From NCBI RefSeq assembly GCF_900182985.1, contig NZ_FXUY01000001.1, forward strand, positions 4,092,001 to 4,156,000: a stretch of DNA of 64,000 nt, written 5' to 3'. Shown here one piece after another: positions 1-8,308 of the stretch. Every line of letters starts with the position of its first letter. Position 1 is the first letter of the stretch. Source of the DNA: Pseudomonas helmanticensis. Its GTDB lineage: Bacteria; Pseudomonadota; Gammaproteobacteria; Pseudomonadales; Pseudomonadaceae. Made by a program: the position numbers and the translations under genes. The notes below the pieces were generated by a model that did no database searches, was not told where the DNA came from, and saw nothing but the letters and a program-made list of their open reading frames with translations.

Positions 1-1707
1 GAGTTCGGCGTTGTTTGCGCGTTCGGTGCCGATCAGCAGCGAGTCAGCGCCGGCGGCTGGTGCAGAGCCGACCGAGAGGTTAACGCCGCCTGATTTTTCA
101 CCGTGGGACACGGTCGCGTAACCGAGTAAATCGTCAGTGATGCGATAGCTGAGGTTGAGCAAACCGGACGGGCTGGAACTGTACTGATTCAAGTCGCCGG
201 AATCGTAGGCACCGGCACGACCGCGTCGCGCCGTCGCCGCTGCACCCGCCACCGCCGCGCCACCGACCGGCGCATCGCGAGTGACCCAGGCGTTCTTCTC
301 TTCGTAAGTACCACGCACGCCGGCCGTGAAATCCAGACGCTCGCTGAGGTGCCAGGTGCCTTGGGCAAACAGCGCAAAACTGTCGGTCTTGATATGGCCG
401 TTGCCGACGCTGCCAATGTTAGCCAGCGCAACGGCCGGCGTGCCGTTCCAGATATCCGCTTGCGGGCCGTAATAGGCGAAGGATTTGTTGTCCAGATCGT
501 TGCCGAAGTAGTAGGCGCCAACAACGTAATCGAAGAACTCGCCTTTGGGCGAAGCCAGACGAAATTCCTGTGAGTACTGTTTGTCTTCTACCGATACACC
601 AGCGTTGTAAGTCGACGCGACGTTGAGACCATCGTCATTTTTCGGGGTGAAATTCCAGAAGCGATACGAGCTGATCGAGGTCAGGGTGAAATCGCTCGGC
701 AGTGCCCAATTGGCTTCAACCGAGGTGCCGCCCTGGTGCACGGTGACGTGTTGGTCGCTGTCCAGATTGACCTTGCGGTGCGAACCGTTGACCAGCGTTG
801 CGCCAGCGGCAGCCGCCCGCGCCGAGTAGAGATTGACGCCATTGATGGTCGGCCCGGTGTTGTACAACACGCGGGTGCCGGCGCTGGAATCCTCTTCGTT
901 GTAGTCGCCGATCCAGCGCAGGTTGAAGTCTTCATTCGGCTTGAACAGCAACTGCGCACGGAAGCCATCGCGCGAGCCGCCATTCAGATCATGGCCGTTG
1001 TATTCGTTCTTGATGTCGCCGTCGCTGCGCGTGCGATACGCCGAAAAACGTCCGGCCAATTCATCGTTGAGCGGCCCGGAAATCGTGCCTTTGGTTTGAA
1101 AATAACCATCCTCGCCAACCGAGGTTTCGATGCTGCGCTCAGGCGTGAACGTCGGCGCGCGGGTGCTGATGTTGATCACCCCGGCGGTGGTGTTCTTGCC
1201 GAACAACGTGCCCTGCGGCCCGCGCAGAACTTCGAGCTGTTCGATGTCCATCAAGTCGAACACCGCCATCCCCGGGCGGCCCAGATAGACGTTGTCGATG
1301 TACAACCCGACGCTGCCTTCCAGACCATCGCTGGCCGGGTTGTTGCCCAGGCCACGGATCGACACGCTGGACTGCCGCGCGTGCATGTAGGCGACGTTGA
1401 CGCTGGGCACCAGTTGCTGCAAATCCTGAATCCGGTAAACCCGTTGCGTCTCCAGATTCTGGCCGCTGACCACGCTCATTGGTGTCGGCACGTCCTGCGA
1501 ACTTTCTTCGCGGCGGCGAGTGGTAACGGTGACCGTTTCCAACTGCGAACTGTTCGCCACCGGTTTGCCTGCGGGTACCGGCGTCGGCGCTTGCGTTTCC
1601 GCCGCGTAGCTGTGCGTCCAGCTGGCGCTCCCTGCCAGCAACAGGGCCAGAGGCAGGCGTTTGAGCCGTCGTGGTGTTAGGGGTGACGCGAGGTTCAACG
1701 GACTCAT
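1..1707 (-). CDS. TonB-dependent outer-membrane receptor (3' end outside window)
   Basis: This is a partial gene: 569 codons are open to the window edge and the C-terminal barrel strands lie outside. Reading from the ATG at 1707 there is a signal peptide of about 36 residues (LALLLAGSASW core), then a TonB-box-like stretch LETVTVTTRR. A plug domain follows at about residues 70-185, with the landmarks SIRGLGNNPA, GLYIDNVYLG, LEVLRGPQGTLFGKNT and GVINISTRAP. The beta-barrel comes after it. AGGAG sits 8 nt before the ATG and supports this start. Receptors of this family import a ligand across the outer membrane using TonB energy. The divergent LysR gene and the sulfatase/AtsK genes beyond it suggest a sulfated organic ligand. 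P. aeruginosa has, to my knowledge, a comparable receptor-LysR pair near atsA. The ligand itself cannot be read from sequence. Confidence 0.93.
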   Translation of the reverse strand, partial: MSPLNLASPLTPRRLKRLPLALLLAGSASWTHSYAAETQAPTPVPAGKPVANSSQLETVTVTTRRREESSQDVPTPMSVVSGQNLETQRVYRIQDLQQLVPSVNVAYMHARQSSVSIRGLGNNPASDGLEGSVGLYIDNVYLGRPGMAVFDLMDIEQLEVLRGPQGTLFGKNTTAGVINISTRAPTFTPERSIETSVGEDGYFQTKGTISGPLNDELAGRFSAYRTRSDGDIKNEYNGHDLNGGSRDGFRAQLLFKPNEDFNLRWIGDYNEEDSSAGTRVLYNTGPTINGVNLYSARAAAAGATLVNGSHRKVNLDSDQHVTVHQGGTSVEANWALPSDFTLTSISSYRFWNFTPKNDDGLNVASTYNAGVSVEDKQYSQEFRLASPKGEFFDYVVGAYYFGNDLDNKSFAYYGPQADIWNGTPAVALANIGSVGNGHIKTDSFALFAQGTWHLSERLDFTAGVRGTYEEKNAWVTRDAPVGGAAVAGAAATARRGRAGAYDSGDLNQYSSSPSGLLNLSYRITDDLLGYATVSHGEKSGGVNLSVGSAPAAGADSLLIGTERANNAEL

Positions 1708-1829
1708 GGCGCGGCTCCTGGTCAAAAAACACACAGACATCTTCAGCGCTGCATATTCTTTTAAGTTATTTATTTATGGATTTACAAATATTTACTGCAT
1801 AAGAGATTGCCTTTATAAGGAGTCGACCT

Positions 1830-1848
1830 AATGCATATCCAATGCATT
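1830..1848. promoter_or_regulatory. AATGCAT dyad in the receptor/LysR divergent promoter
   Basis: AATGCAT (1830-1836) and its inverse ATGCATT (1842-1848) form a 19-bp dyad in the AT-rich 165-bp gap between the divergent receptor and LysR genes. A third ATGCAT overlaps the LysR start codon. The position fits a LysR autoregulatory site, but the assignment is inference. Confidence 0.4.
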
Positions 1849-1872
1849 TCCCGGATATTTTTTATGTGAAAA

Positions 1873-2817
1873 ATGCATATCGACTTGCGACAACTTCGTC
1901 ACTTCATCGCCCTAACTGAGCAACGCAGCTTTGTTGCCGGCGCGCAGGCGGTGAACCTGTCGCAGTCGGCGTTCAGCCGCAGCATTCAGGCGCTGGAACA
2001 CAGCGTCGGCTGTCAGTTGGTTGATCGCGGGCGCAAGGAATTGCCGCCGACCAAACAGGGCCAGGTGCTGCTTGAGCACGCGCGGCGGCTGGTCAGTGGC
2101 GCGCAGCAAATGGCCAACGAGATCAGCCAGTTCAATGGGCTGGAGGCGGGGGAACTGCGCTTCGGTTGCGGGCCGGCGCCAGCGGCGGGTTTGATCCCGC
2201 GCGCGATTGGCAGCTTCATCGGGCGTTATCCAAAAGCGCGCGTTCAGTTCCAGGTCGATGACTGGCAGAGTTTGAGCAAACGCTTACTGAGCGAAGAGTT
2301 TGAATTCTTCGTTGCTGATACTCGGCATTTTGAAGCCGATCCGGATTACCTGACGCACCGGTTGCGGCCGCGCAAGTGGCATTTCTGCTGCCGCGCGGGG
2401 CATCCGTTGGCGGCTTTTGATCGAATCACTGCTGAGCAATTGATGAGCTATCCGCTGGCGGTGAGCATTCGGCCGCCGAACTTGCGCAAGGTGATTGTCG
2501 ATCTCAGCGGGCGGCCGGATTTCACCCCGAATGTGGAGTGTGAAAACAGCTCCAGCCTACTGAGTGTGGTGTTGCGTTCGGAGGCGATCGGGATTGTTGG
2601 CGCCTATTCGGATGCACTGCATCAGGCCAAGGGTGAACTGGTGTGTTTGCGCATTGAAGGGTTGGCGGATGATCTTGAGGAGTTGTATACGCGCTATGGG
2701 ATCGTCAGCCGCGCGGGGTATCGGTTGTCGCCGCTGGCGGAGGCGATGATTGAGCAGATCAAGGCGATTGATGCGGTGGATGAGGAGGTGTGTTCACTGG
2801 ACGGACTCGCTGTCTGA
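1873..2817 (+). CDS. LysR-family transcriptional regulator (sulfur-ester cluster)
   Basis: 314 aa, the usual LysR length. The N-terminal winged helix-turn-helix spans about residues 3-62 (IDLRQLRHFIALTEQRSF, then SQSAFSRSIQALE). An effector-binding domain follows from about residue 93. It is closely similar to the second LysR at 5832: both carry EVTQ/NEISQ-type linkers, the block FGCGPAPA, and FEADP about 150 residues in. The two are therefore paralogues. It is divergent from the TonB receptor and upstream of a sulfatase, so it probably controls them in response to sulfur supply. The Shine-Dalgarno is weak (AT-rich leader). The start is set by conservation of the MxxDLRQLR N-terminus. Confidence 0.9.
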   Translation: MHIDLRQLRHFIALTEQRSFVAGAQAVNLSQSAFSRSIQALEHSVGCQLVDRGRKELPPTKQGQVLLEHARRLVSGAQQMANEISQFNGLEAGELRFGCGPAPAAGLIPRAIGSFIGRYPKARVQFQVDDWQSLSKRLLSEEFEFFVADTRHFEADPDYLTHRLRPRKWHFCCRAGHPLAAFDRITAEQLMSYPLAVSIRPPNLRKVIVDLSGRPDFTPNVECENSSSLLSVVLRSEAIGIVGAYSDALHQAKGELVCLRIEGLADDLEELYTRYGIVSRAGYRLSPLAEAMIEQIKAIDAVDEEVCSLDGLAV

Positions 2818-2821
2818 TCGA

Positions 2822-2896
2822 CCGCTATCGCGAGCAGGCTCACTCCTACATTAGAAATGCATTCCCCTGTAGGAGTGAGCCTGCTCGCGATAGCGG
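2822..2896. repeat. Inverted REP pair (GCGAGCAGGCTCACTCC type)
   Basis: Two oppositely oriented copies of a REP-like unit (CCGCTATCGCGAGCAGGCTC and its inverse) flank a short spacer and can form a long hairpin. It lies between the LysR stop and the sulfatase. It is the same family as the element at 55543-55607. Confidence 0.85.
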
Positions 2897-3007
2897 CTGC
2901 CCGGGCACCAATGCACTCCCTGCATAAACCCCATTCCCCAAATGCACTTGCCGAACACCCCCACCGAAAGCGAAAACCCTCGCCTGTCCCACTGACCGGT
3001 GAACCCC

Positions 3008-4624
3008 ATGCCCACCCCGCCAAACCCCGTGCGCAATGTGCTGTACATCATGTGCGATCAACTGCGCCGCGATTACCTGTCCTGCTACGGCCACCCGCAT
3101 TTGCACACACCGAACATCGATCGCCTGGCCGCCGCCGGCGTACGTTTCAGCCGCGCGTACACCCAAGGCACGATTTGCGGCCCGTCGCGAATGTCGGCCT
3201 ACACCGGGCGCTACGTCAGCAGCCATCAGGTGGCGTGGAACGCCGTGCCGTTGCCACTGGAAGAATTGACCATCGGCGATTACCTGCGCCCGCACGGCAT
3301 CCGTACTGCATTGGTCGGCAAGACCCACGCAACGGCGAACGTGGATGCCTTGCAGCGGCTGGCGATCAATCCCGATAGCCAACAAGCGGAAATCCTCAAC
3401 GAAGTCGGCTTCGAACCGTACATGCGCCACGACGGTATCTATCCCGACGATCCGCTGTTCGCCGACAAACGCGAATCCGCGCCCTACACCCATTATCTGC
3501 GCGAGCAGGGTTTCGACGGCAAAAACCCCTGGCACGACTGGGCCAATGCCGCCGAAGGCGAAAACGGTGAAATCCTCAGTGGCTGGCAAATGCGTCATGC
3601 GAATTTGCCAGCACGAATTCCCGAGCAACACTCAGAGACTGTCTACACTACAAATCGAGCCATCGACTTCATCGCCGAGCAAGGTGAGAAATCCTGGTGT
3701 TTACACCTTTCCTATATCAAACCGCACTGGCCTTACATCGTACCAGCTCCATACCACGCCTTGTACAGTACGAAATCGATTCTCGAAGCGGTCCGCGCGG
3801 CGCCCTCAGAAGCCAGCAAACACCCCGTATACACTGCCTTTCGCCAGCACGAGGAAAGCCTCAACTTCTCCCGCGATTCAGTACGATTGACTGTAATTCC
3901 CACCTACATGGGCTTGATCAAGCAAGTGGATGATCAGCTCGGGCGTCTGTTCGACTTTTTGCAAAGCAACGGCCGTTGGGACGACACACTGATCGTGTTC
4001 ACCAGCGATCACGGCGACTTCCTCGGCGATCATTGGCTCGGTGAGAAGGAGTTCTTGCTGGAGCAGGCGGTGGGTGTGCCGTTGATCGTGCGTGACCCTC
4101 GGGCGGCGGCGGATCTCACGCGCGGAACGGTGGACCATCGGCTGGCGGAAACCATCGATGCGTTGCCGACCTTCCTTGAAGCGCTGGGATTACCGGATGC
4201 GGCGCATCGACTGGAAGGGCGCTCTTTGATCCCGCTTCTTCATGGCGAAAACCCGGACTGGCGCCGCTATGCGATCAGCGAATACGACTACGCCTTTCAG
4301 GCACCGGCGCGAGAGCGACTGGGTCAGCCGATCGACCGTTGCCGCATGACCATGGTGCGCAGCGAGCGCTGGAAATACCTGGCGTACGACGGCTTTCGGC
4401 CGCAGTTGTTTGATCTGCTCAATGACCCGCAGGAGCTGCATGATTTGGGTGATGACCCGGAATTCGCAGCGGTGCGCGAGGAGCATGCGGGGTATTTGTT
4501 CGAGTGGGTGCGGGGGTTGAAACGACGCACGACGATCAGTCATCAGGAGATAGATTTGCGTGGGCAGCGGTTTCGTTACGGTGAGCCGGAAACCGAGAAG
4601 GTCGTGCAGATCGGCGTTTGGTGA
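3008..4624 (+). CDS. Sulfatase / phosphonate monoester hydrolase-like enzyme
   Basis: 538 aa from the ATG at 3008; an in-frame GTG at 2999 would add three residues. It belongs to the alkaline phosphatase superfamily and contains the sulfatase signature CGPSRMSAYTGR. The formylglycine-forming Cys is at residue 57. Metal ligands are seen in MCDQLRRDY and TSDHGDFLGDHWLGEKEF. The CGPxR form and the DHGDxLGDHWL block resemble phosphonate monoester hydrolases more than classic arylsulfatases, so it may cleave sulfate or phosphonate mono/diesters. No signal peptide is visible, so it is probably cytoplasmic. Codons at about 3600-3880 include many rare A/T-ending ones (CCA, GCA, ACA, TTA), unlike the rest of the gene. 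The substrate is unknown; the neighbours argue for an organosulfur compound. Confidence 0.88.
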   Translation: MPTPPNPVRNVLYIMCDQLRRDYLSCYGHPHLHTPNIDRLAAAGVRFSRAYTQGTICGPSRMSAYTGRYVSSHQVAWNAVPLPLEELTIGDYLRPHGIRTALVGKTHATANVDALQRLAINPDSQQAEILNEVGFEPYMRHDGIYPDDPLFADKRESAPYTHYLREQGFDGKNPWHDWANAAEGENGEILSGWQMRHANLPARIPEQHSETVYTTNRAIDFIAEQGEKSWCLHLSYIKPHWPYIVPAPYHALYSTKSILEAVRAAPSEASKHPVYTAFRQHEESLNFSRDSVRLTVIPTYMGLIKQVDDQLGRLFDFLQSNGRWDDTLIVFTSDHGDFLGDHWLGEKEFLLEQAVGVPLIVRDPRAAADLTRGTVDHRLAETIDALPTFLEALGLPDAAHRLEGRSLIPLLHGENPDWRRYAISEYDYAFQAPARERLGQPIDRCRMTMVRSERWKYLAYDGFRPQLFDLLNDPQELHDLGDDPEFAAVREEHAGYLFEWVRGLKRRTTISHQEIDLRGQRFRYGEPETEKVVQIGVW

Positions 4625-4630
4625 TTCCAG

Positions 4631-4715
4631 TAGGAACTGCGGCACGCTGCGATCTTTTGATCCTGACCTTTGAAATCAAAAGATCGCAGCCTCGTTTCAC
4701 TCGACAGCTCCTACA
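4631..4715. repeat. Degenerate inverted REP pair
   Basis: Inverted copies of the GTAGGAGCTGC...GCGATCTTTTGAT family lie between the convergent sulfatase and atsK genes. One arm is diverged (CTCGTTTCACTCGACAGC). It may act as a bidirectional transcript end. Confidence 0.75.
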
Positions 4716-4729
4716 GGTGCCAAGTCCGG

Positions 4730-5650
4730 TCAGACGCCGACGATATCTGCGCCTTTGATGGTTTGACTGCGCTGCCCGTTTGCACCCACCGGCACTTCAC
4801 CTTTGAGTGTCACCCGACGCACCACCCGATCCTGAGTGCCGTAATCATCAATCGCGTAATGCTGCGTCGAGCGGTTATCCCAGATCGCCACATCACCCGC
4901 CTGCCAGCGCCAGCGCACGGTGTTTTCCTGGCGAATCACATGGCTCTGCAGCAAGCCGAACAGGTGCGCCGAATCTGCCTGCGAATAACCCTTGATGCGT
5001 TTGACGAAATGCCCGAGCAACAAGCTCTTCTCGCCACTGATCGGGTGCACACGCACCACCGGGTGCTCGGTCTCGTAGACGGTCGAGGTGAAGACCTTGC
5101 GATAGAGCTCAAGCTTCTCCGCCGAGACGTCAGGCTTGGCGCTGGCGTAGTCGTATTCGTTGCTGTGCACGGCGATCAGTTTATCGGCCAGTTCACGCAG
5201 CTCGCTCGGCAGGCCGTTGTACGCCGTCGCGGTGTTGGCCCACAGGGTGTCGCCACCGAATGCCGGGGCCACCACCGAACGCAGGATCGAGGCTTTCGGG
5301 TAGGCATCGACGAAGGTCACGTCAGTGTGCCAAGAGTTGGCGCGCTGACCTTCAGCGCCGTCCAGTTCGAGCAGATAGCGCGTGCCTTCACGCGACGGCA
5401 CGGTCGGGTGCGCCACAGGTTCGCCGAGCAGATGGGCGAAGGCTTCCTGACGCTGATCGTCGAGCTGGGTCTGTTCGCGGAAGAACACCACCTTGTATTG
5501 AATCAGAGCCTGCTGGATGGCTTCGACGGTGGCGGCGTCCAGCTCACCGGACAAGTGCACGCCACGAATCTCGGCGCCGATACGACCGGCCACCGGGTGA
5601 ATTTCCAGCGCGTGGACAGCGGGTTTTACAGCGAGTGCGGCATTGCTCAT
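4730..5650 (-). CDS. atsK: Alpha-ketoglutarate-dependent alkylsulfatase AtsK
   Basis: 306 aa, TauD/AtsK family. It oxidatively cleaves alkyl sulfate esters with O2 and 2-oxoglutarate, releasing sulfite/sulfate and an aldehyde. The Fe(II) facial triad is visible as H108 and D110 in the block SWHTDVTF and H264 in STQHYAIDDYG. R275 and R279 sit in the 2-oxoglutarate site. These numbers coincide with those known for Pseudomonas putida S-313 AtsK, and the N-terminus MSNAAL also matches it from memory. The start has an AGGG about 8 nt upstream. It is divergent from a LysR gene that probably regulates it under sulfate limitation. TauD (taurine) is the alternative, but the overall match favours AtsK. 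Confidence 0.93.
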   Translation of the reverse strand: MSNAALAVKPAVHALEIHPVAGRIGAEIRGVHLSGELDAATVEAIQQALIQYKVVFFREQTQLDDQRQEAFAHLLGEPVAHPTVPSREGTRYLLELDGAEGQRANSWHTDVTFVDAYPKASILRSVVAPAFGGDTLWANTATAYNGLPSELRELADKLIAVHSNEYDYASAKPDVSAEKLELYRKVFTSTVYETEHPVVRVHPISGEKSLLLGHFVKRIKGYSQADSAHLFGLLQSHVIRQENTVRWRWQAGDVAIWDNRSTQHYAIDDYGTQDRVVRRVTLKGEVPVGANGQRSQTIKGADIVGV

Positions 5651-5706
5651 GGGTAGACCCTCATCGACTGCTTACGGTTGGACGGCAGCGAAACAACGCT
5701 CTATCT

Positions 5707-5734
5707 ATATTCCATTTACATCTAATAGATATTC
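5707..5734. promoter_or_regulatory. Paired ATATTC motifs upstream of atsK
   Basis: ATATTC occurs at 5707-5712 and again at 5729-5734, 22 bp apart (two helical turns), in the 181-bp AT-rich gap between atsK and the LysR gene. The same hexamer occurs in the other sulfur promoters of the window (1753, 8074, 25291). It is a candidate activator half-site; inference only. Confidence 0.35.
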
Positions 5735-5831
5735 ACATGCTTCGTTGACGGAATAAGAGCTTGCATTTAAAACCTCTAGCAACCCTCGTCGCAAATGCCT
5801 TCGAGCTATTTTTAGGATGCCGGAAAAGCAT

Positions 5832-6752
5832 ATGGATCTTCGCCAGTTGCGTTACTTCATCGCCCTCAACGAACACCGCAGTTTTGTCCGTGCGGCGGAC
5901 GCGATGGGCATCACTCAACCGGCGTTCAGCCGCAGTATTCAAGGGCTGGAGCAAGAATTCGGCTGCGTGCTGGTGGATCGCGGCAACAAGGATTTACGCC
6001 CCACCCCCGAAGGCCAAGTGGTGCTGCAACACGCCCTGAGCCTGGTACAAGGCGCGGCGATGCTCAGCGCGGAAGTGACGCAGATGACCAAGCTCGATGC
6101 CGGCGAAGTGCACTTCGGCTGCGGCCCGGCGCCGGCGGTGAAACTGGTGCCGGATGCAGTGGCGCAATTCATCAATGCGCACCCGAAAGTGCGCACCTGT
6201 TTTCAAGTGGATAACTGGGAAAAACTCAGCCGCGCGCTGAGCCGTGAAGAGATCGAATTCTTCATCGCCGACATCCGCCATTTCGAGGCGGATCCGAACT
6301 TTCAGACTCAAGCCCTGACACCGAAACGCGGAGTGTTTTTTTGCCGTCCGGGGCATCCGTTGTTGGCCAAGGAAAGCCTGTCGACCAACGACATGTTCGA
6401 CTACCCGCTGGCGACCACGCGGATCCCGCCGGGCATTCGTAAATTGCTGGCGAACCTCAGTGGACGCATCGATTTTTCCCCGACCATCGAGACCGAGCAT
6501 TTTCCGGCGCTGGTGAAAGTGGTGCTGCAATCGAATGCGATTGGCGTCGGTACGGAAGAGGCGTTTGTCGAGGACATTGCCAAGGGTTCGCTGGTGCTGC
6601 TGCACTGGCGCAATTTGCCGCAGAACCTGGAGAGCATGAATGCGCGTTGCGGGATTGTCAGCCGTACCGGGTTTCGACTGTCGCCGGCGGCGCGGGCGAT
6701 GATTGAGACGCTGGTGGCGGTGGATCGAGAGGAACATCGCGTCGCTGTTTAA
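5832..6752 (+). CDS. LysR-family regulator, probable SftR-type sulfur-ester regulator
   Basis: 306 aa from the ATG at 5832, which has GGAA 6 nt upstream. An in-frame ATG at 5817 would add MPEKH but has no spaced ribosome site. The winged helix-turn-helix is at residues 1-60 (DLRQLRYFIALNEHRSF, TQPAFSRSIQGLE). The effector domain begins near residue 90 with FGCGPAPAVK. It is paralogous to the LysR at 1873. It sits between divergent atsK and the atsRBC-atsA genes, as expected for a regulator of sulfate-ester desulfurization such as P. putida SftR. That role is inferred from context. Confidence 0.88.
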   Translation: MDLRQLRYFIALNEHRSFVRAADAMGITQPAFSRSIQGLEQEFGCVLVDRGNKDLRPTPEGQVVLQHALSLVQGAAMLSAEVTQMTKLDAGEVHFGCGPAPAVKLVPDAVAQFINAHPKVRTCFQVDNWEKLSRALSREEIEFFIADIRHFEADPNFQTQALTPKRGVFFCRPGHPLLAKESLSTNDMFDYPLATTRIPPGIRKLLANLSGRIDFSPTIETEHFPALVKVVLQSNAIGVGTEEAFVEDIAKGSLVLLHWRNLPQNLESMNARCGIVSRTGFRLSPAARAMIETLVAVDREEHRVAV

Positions 6753-6756
6753 AGAG

Positions 6757-6862
6757 GATCGTTCCCACGCTCTGCGTGGGAATGTAGCCCGGGACGCTCC
6801 GCGTCCCAAAGCGGACGCAGAGCGTCCATTGATGCGTTCCCACGCAGAGCGTGGGAACGATC
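6757..6862. repeat. 106-bp palindromic repeat (GATCGTTCCCACGC type)
   Basis: The outer arms GATCGTTCCCACGCTCTGCG and their exact inverse enclose smaller GGACGCTCCGCGTCC-type hairpins. A related copy is at 40528-40630. It is followed at 6870-6900 by a single REP half (GTAGGAGCTGCCGCAGGC) abutting the end of atsR. It lies between the convergent LysR and atsR genes. Confidence 0.9.
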
Positions 6863-6903
6863 GGTTCCCCTGTAGGAGCTGCCGCAGGCTGCGATCTTTG
6901 TTT

Positions 6904-7917
6904 TTAAAGCTTCGCCGCGGCCAACTCCGGCGCCACCCATTCATTAACCTTGAACGGCTTGCGAATCAGTCTCTGCTGCGCCGCCAGATCGACCTTGTCC
7001 TGCAAGCTATCCAGGAACGCCGGATCCAGCGTCGACGGGAATACTTCGCTCAGTTTCTGATCTTTCAGATCTTCAGTGAGAATCACCGGCGGATAACTCG
7101 CCAGCCCCGACACCAATTGCACATAGGCGTCCTTGTTGCTGTCCTGCGTTAGCCACTCCACTGCCTGCTGCTGCGCCTTCAACAACTTCGCCACTGCCTC
7201 CGGATGCGCATCGACAAACTTGCCGGTGCCAACCAGTACCGACTGCACACTGCCAGCACCACCGAGATCCTTGGTGTTCAACGGCAACTCGGCGAGGCCC
7301 TTGGTCTGCAACGCCGCCAACCCGGAACTGCCCCACGATGCATCAATCTGTTTGGCCGCCAGCGCTGCGGTCGCGCCGGTGAAGTCGAGGTTAATGACCT
7401 TCAGATCTTTCTCGCTCAAGCCCTGACTGGCCAGCGCCGCGTCAAACGACAGTTGCGTCGCAGTACCCCGGAAGATCGCCACGCGCTTGCCCTTCAGATC
7501 CTGCAGGGTCTTGATCCCCGAGCCAGGCACTACGCCCAGATACTGCTTCACCCCACGCGCACTCGCGCTGAGCAACCGGGTATCGAGACCATTGGACTTG
7601 CCGATGATCGCCGCCAGATCGCCCAGATACGCCAGATCCACCTGGCCATTGGCGAACGCCTCATTGATCACCGGTCCGGCGCCTTTGAAGAAACTCCACT
7701 GAATCTTGATGCCCTGATCGGCGAAGGCCTTTTCGAAGATCTGCTGATCGCGCAATACGTCGACCACACCGCCACCGCTGTGCTGAGTGCCGGCACTCAG
7801 GTCGGGCACGGCGATCCTGATTTCCTTGAGTTCGTCGGCGTGAACGGTGAACGCCAGCAGGCCCGCCAGTGCAGGAACGGCAAACAGACTGAAAACACGT
7901 TTGAAGGGAAGGTTCAT
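6904..7917 (-). CDS. atsR: ABC transporter substrate-binding protein AtsR
   Basis: 337 aa from the ATG at 7917, preceded by AAGGAG; the open frame extends upstream without a better start. A signal peptide of about 27 residues ends at VHA|DELKE. The mature part is an SsuA/NMT1-type aliphatic sulfonate/sulfate-ester binding protein: IRIAVPDLSAGTQHSGGG, then FKGAGPVINEAFANGQVDLA and GDLAAIIGKSNGL. It is periplasmic and should deliver sulfate esters to the AtsBC permease. It is divergent from atsB across 391 bp instead of being in one operon with it. Identification as AtsR rests on family plus the adjoining atsB, atsC and atsA. Confidence 0.88.
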   Translation of the reverse strand: MNLPFKRVFSLFAVPALAGLLAFTVHADELKEIRIAVPDLSAGTQHSGGGVVDVLRDQQIFEKAFADQGIKIQWSFFKGAGPVINEAFANGQVDLAYLGDLAAIIGKSNGLDTRLLSASARGVKQYLGVVPGSGIKTLQDLKGKRVAIFRGTATQLSFDAALASQGLSEKDLKVINLDFTGATAALAAKQIDASWGSSGLAALQTKGLAELPLNTKDLGGAGSVQSVLVGTGKFVDAHPEAVAKLLKAQQQAVEWLTQDSNKDAYVQLVSGLASYPPVILTEDLKDQKLSEVFPSTLDPAFLDSLQDKVDLAAQQRLIRKPFKVNEWVAPELAAAKL

Positions 7918-8053
7918 GGGTGCTGCTCCTTGATCACGACAGGCGTTGAGGAGCCGAAAGTAGGCTGAATGCACACCTTCACTTAAATACTATAAATGCA
8001 CATTTTTATAGCTTTTAAAGCTAAGCAAGCAAAAGCGGGGCTTGCAGCGGCGT

Positions 8054-8090
8054 ATGCATTAACAGCATGGAAAATATTCTCCGAATGCAT
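8054..8090. promoter_or_regulatory. atsR/atsB divergent control region (ATGCAT and ATATTC motifs)
   Basis: The 391-bp gap 7918-8308 has no convincing gene. Its left two thirds are AT-rich and should hold both divergent promoters. ATGCAT occurs at 8054-8059 and 8085-8090 (31 bp, three helical turns), and ATATTC at 8074-8079. ATGCAT is also the arm of the dyad at 1830-1848. The right part holds a REP pair. Regulator and site assignments are inference. Confidence 0.35.
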
Positions 8091-8189
8091 TGGATGCGTG
8101 TGGTCTGGAGGCCTTAAATGGCCTCGCTTATCTCTTAAAAGAATCTATATCGATATTGTTATAACTATTTGTTTTTAGCTAATACCGCT

Positions 8190-8264
8190 AAAGATCGCAG
8201 CCTGCGGCAGCTCCTACAGGGGCGACGCAATCCCATGCAGGAGCTGCCGCAGGCTGCGATCTTT
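8190..8264. repeat. Inverted REP pair
   Basis: AAAGATCGCAGCCTGCGGCA and its inverse around a short spacer, in the leader of atsB. It is unusual in lying upstream of a gene, where the hairpin would be in the 5' untranslated RNA. Confidence 0.88.
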
Positions 8265-8308
8265 GATCTTGACTCGATCTCGATCCAACCCGACAACGGA
8301 GGTCACCC

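Noticed and set aside
736..1680. 314-aa open frame on the plus strand
   Set aside because: Antisense to the TonB receptor, whose signal peptide and plug motifs are unmistakable.
7996..8178. 60-aa open frame in the atsR-atsB gap
   Set aside because: No ribosome site, AT-rich promoter-like composition, no recognisable family.
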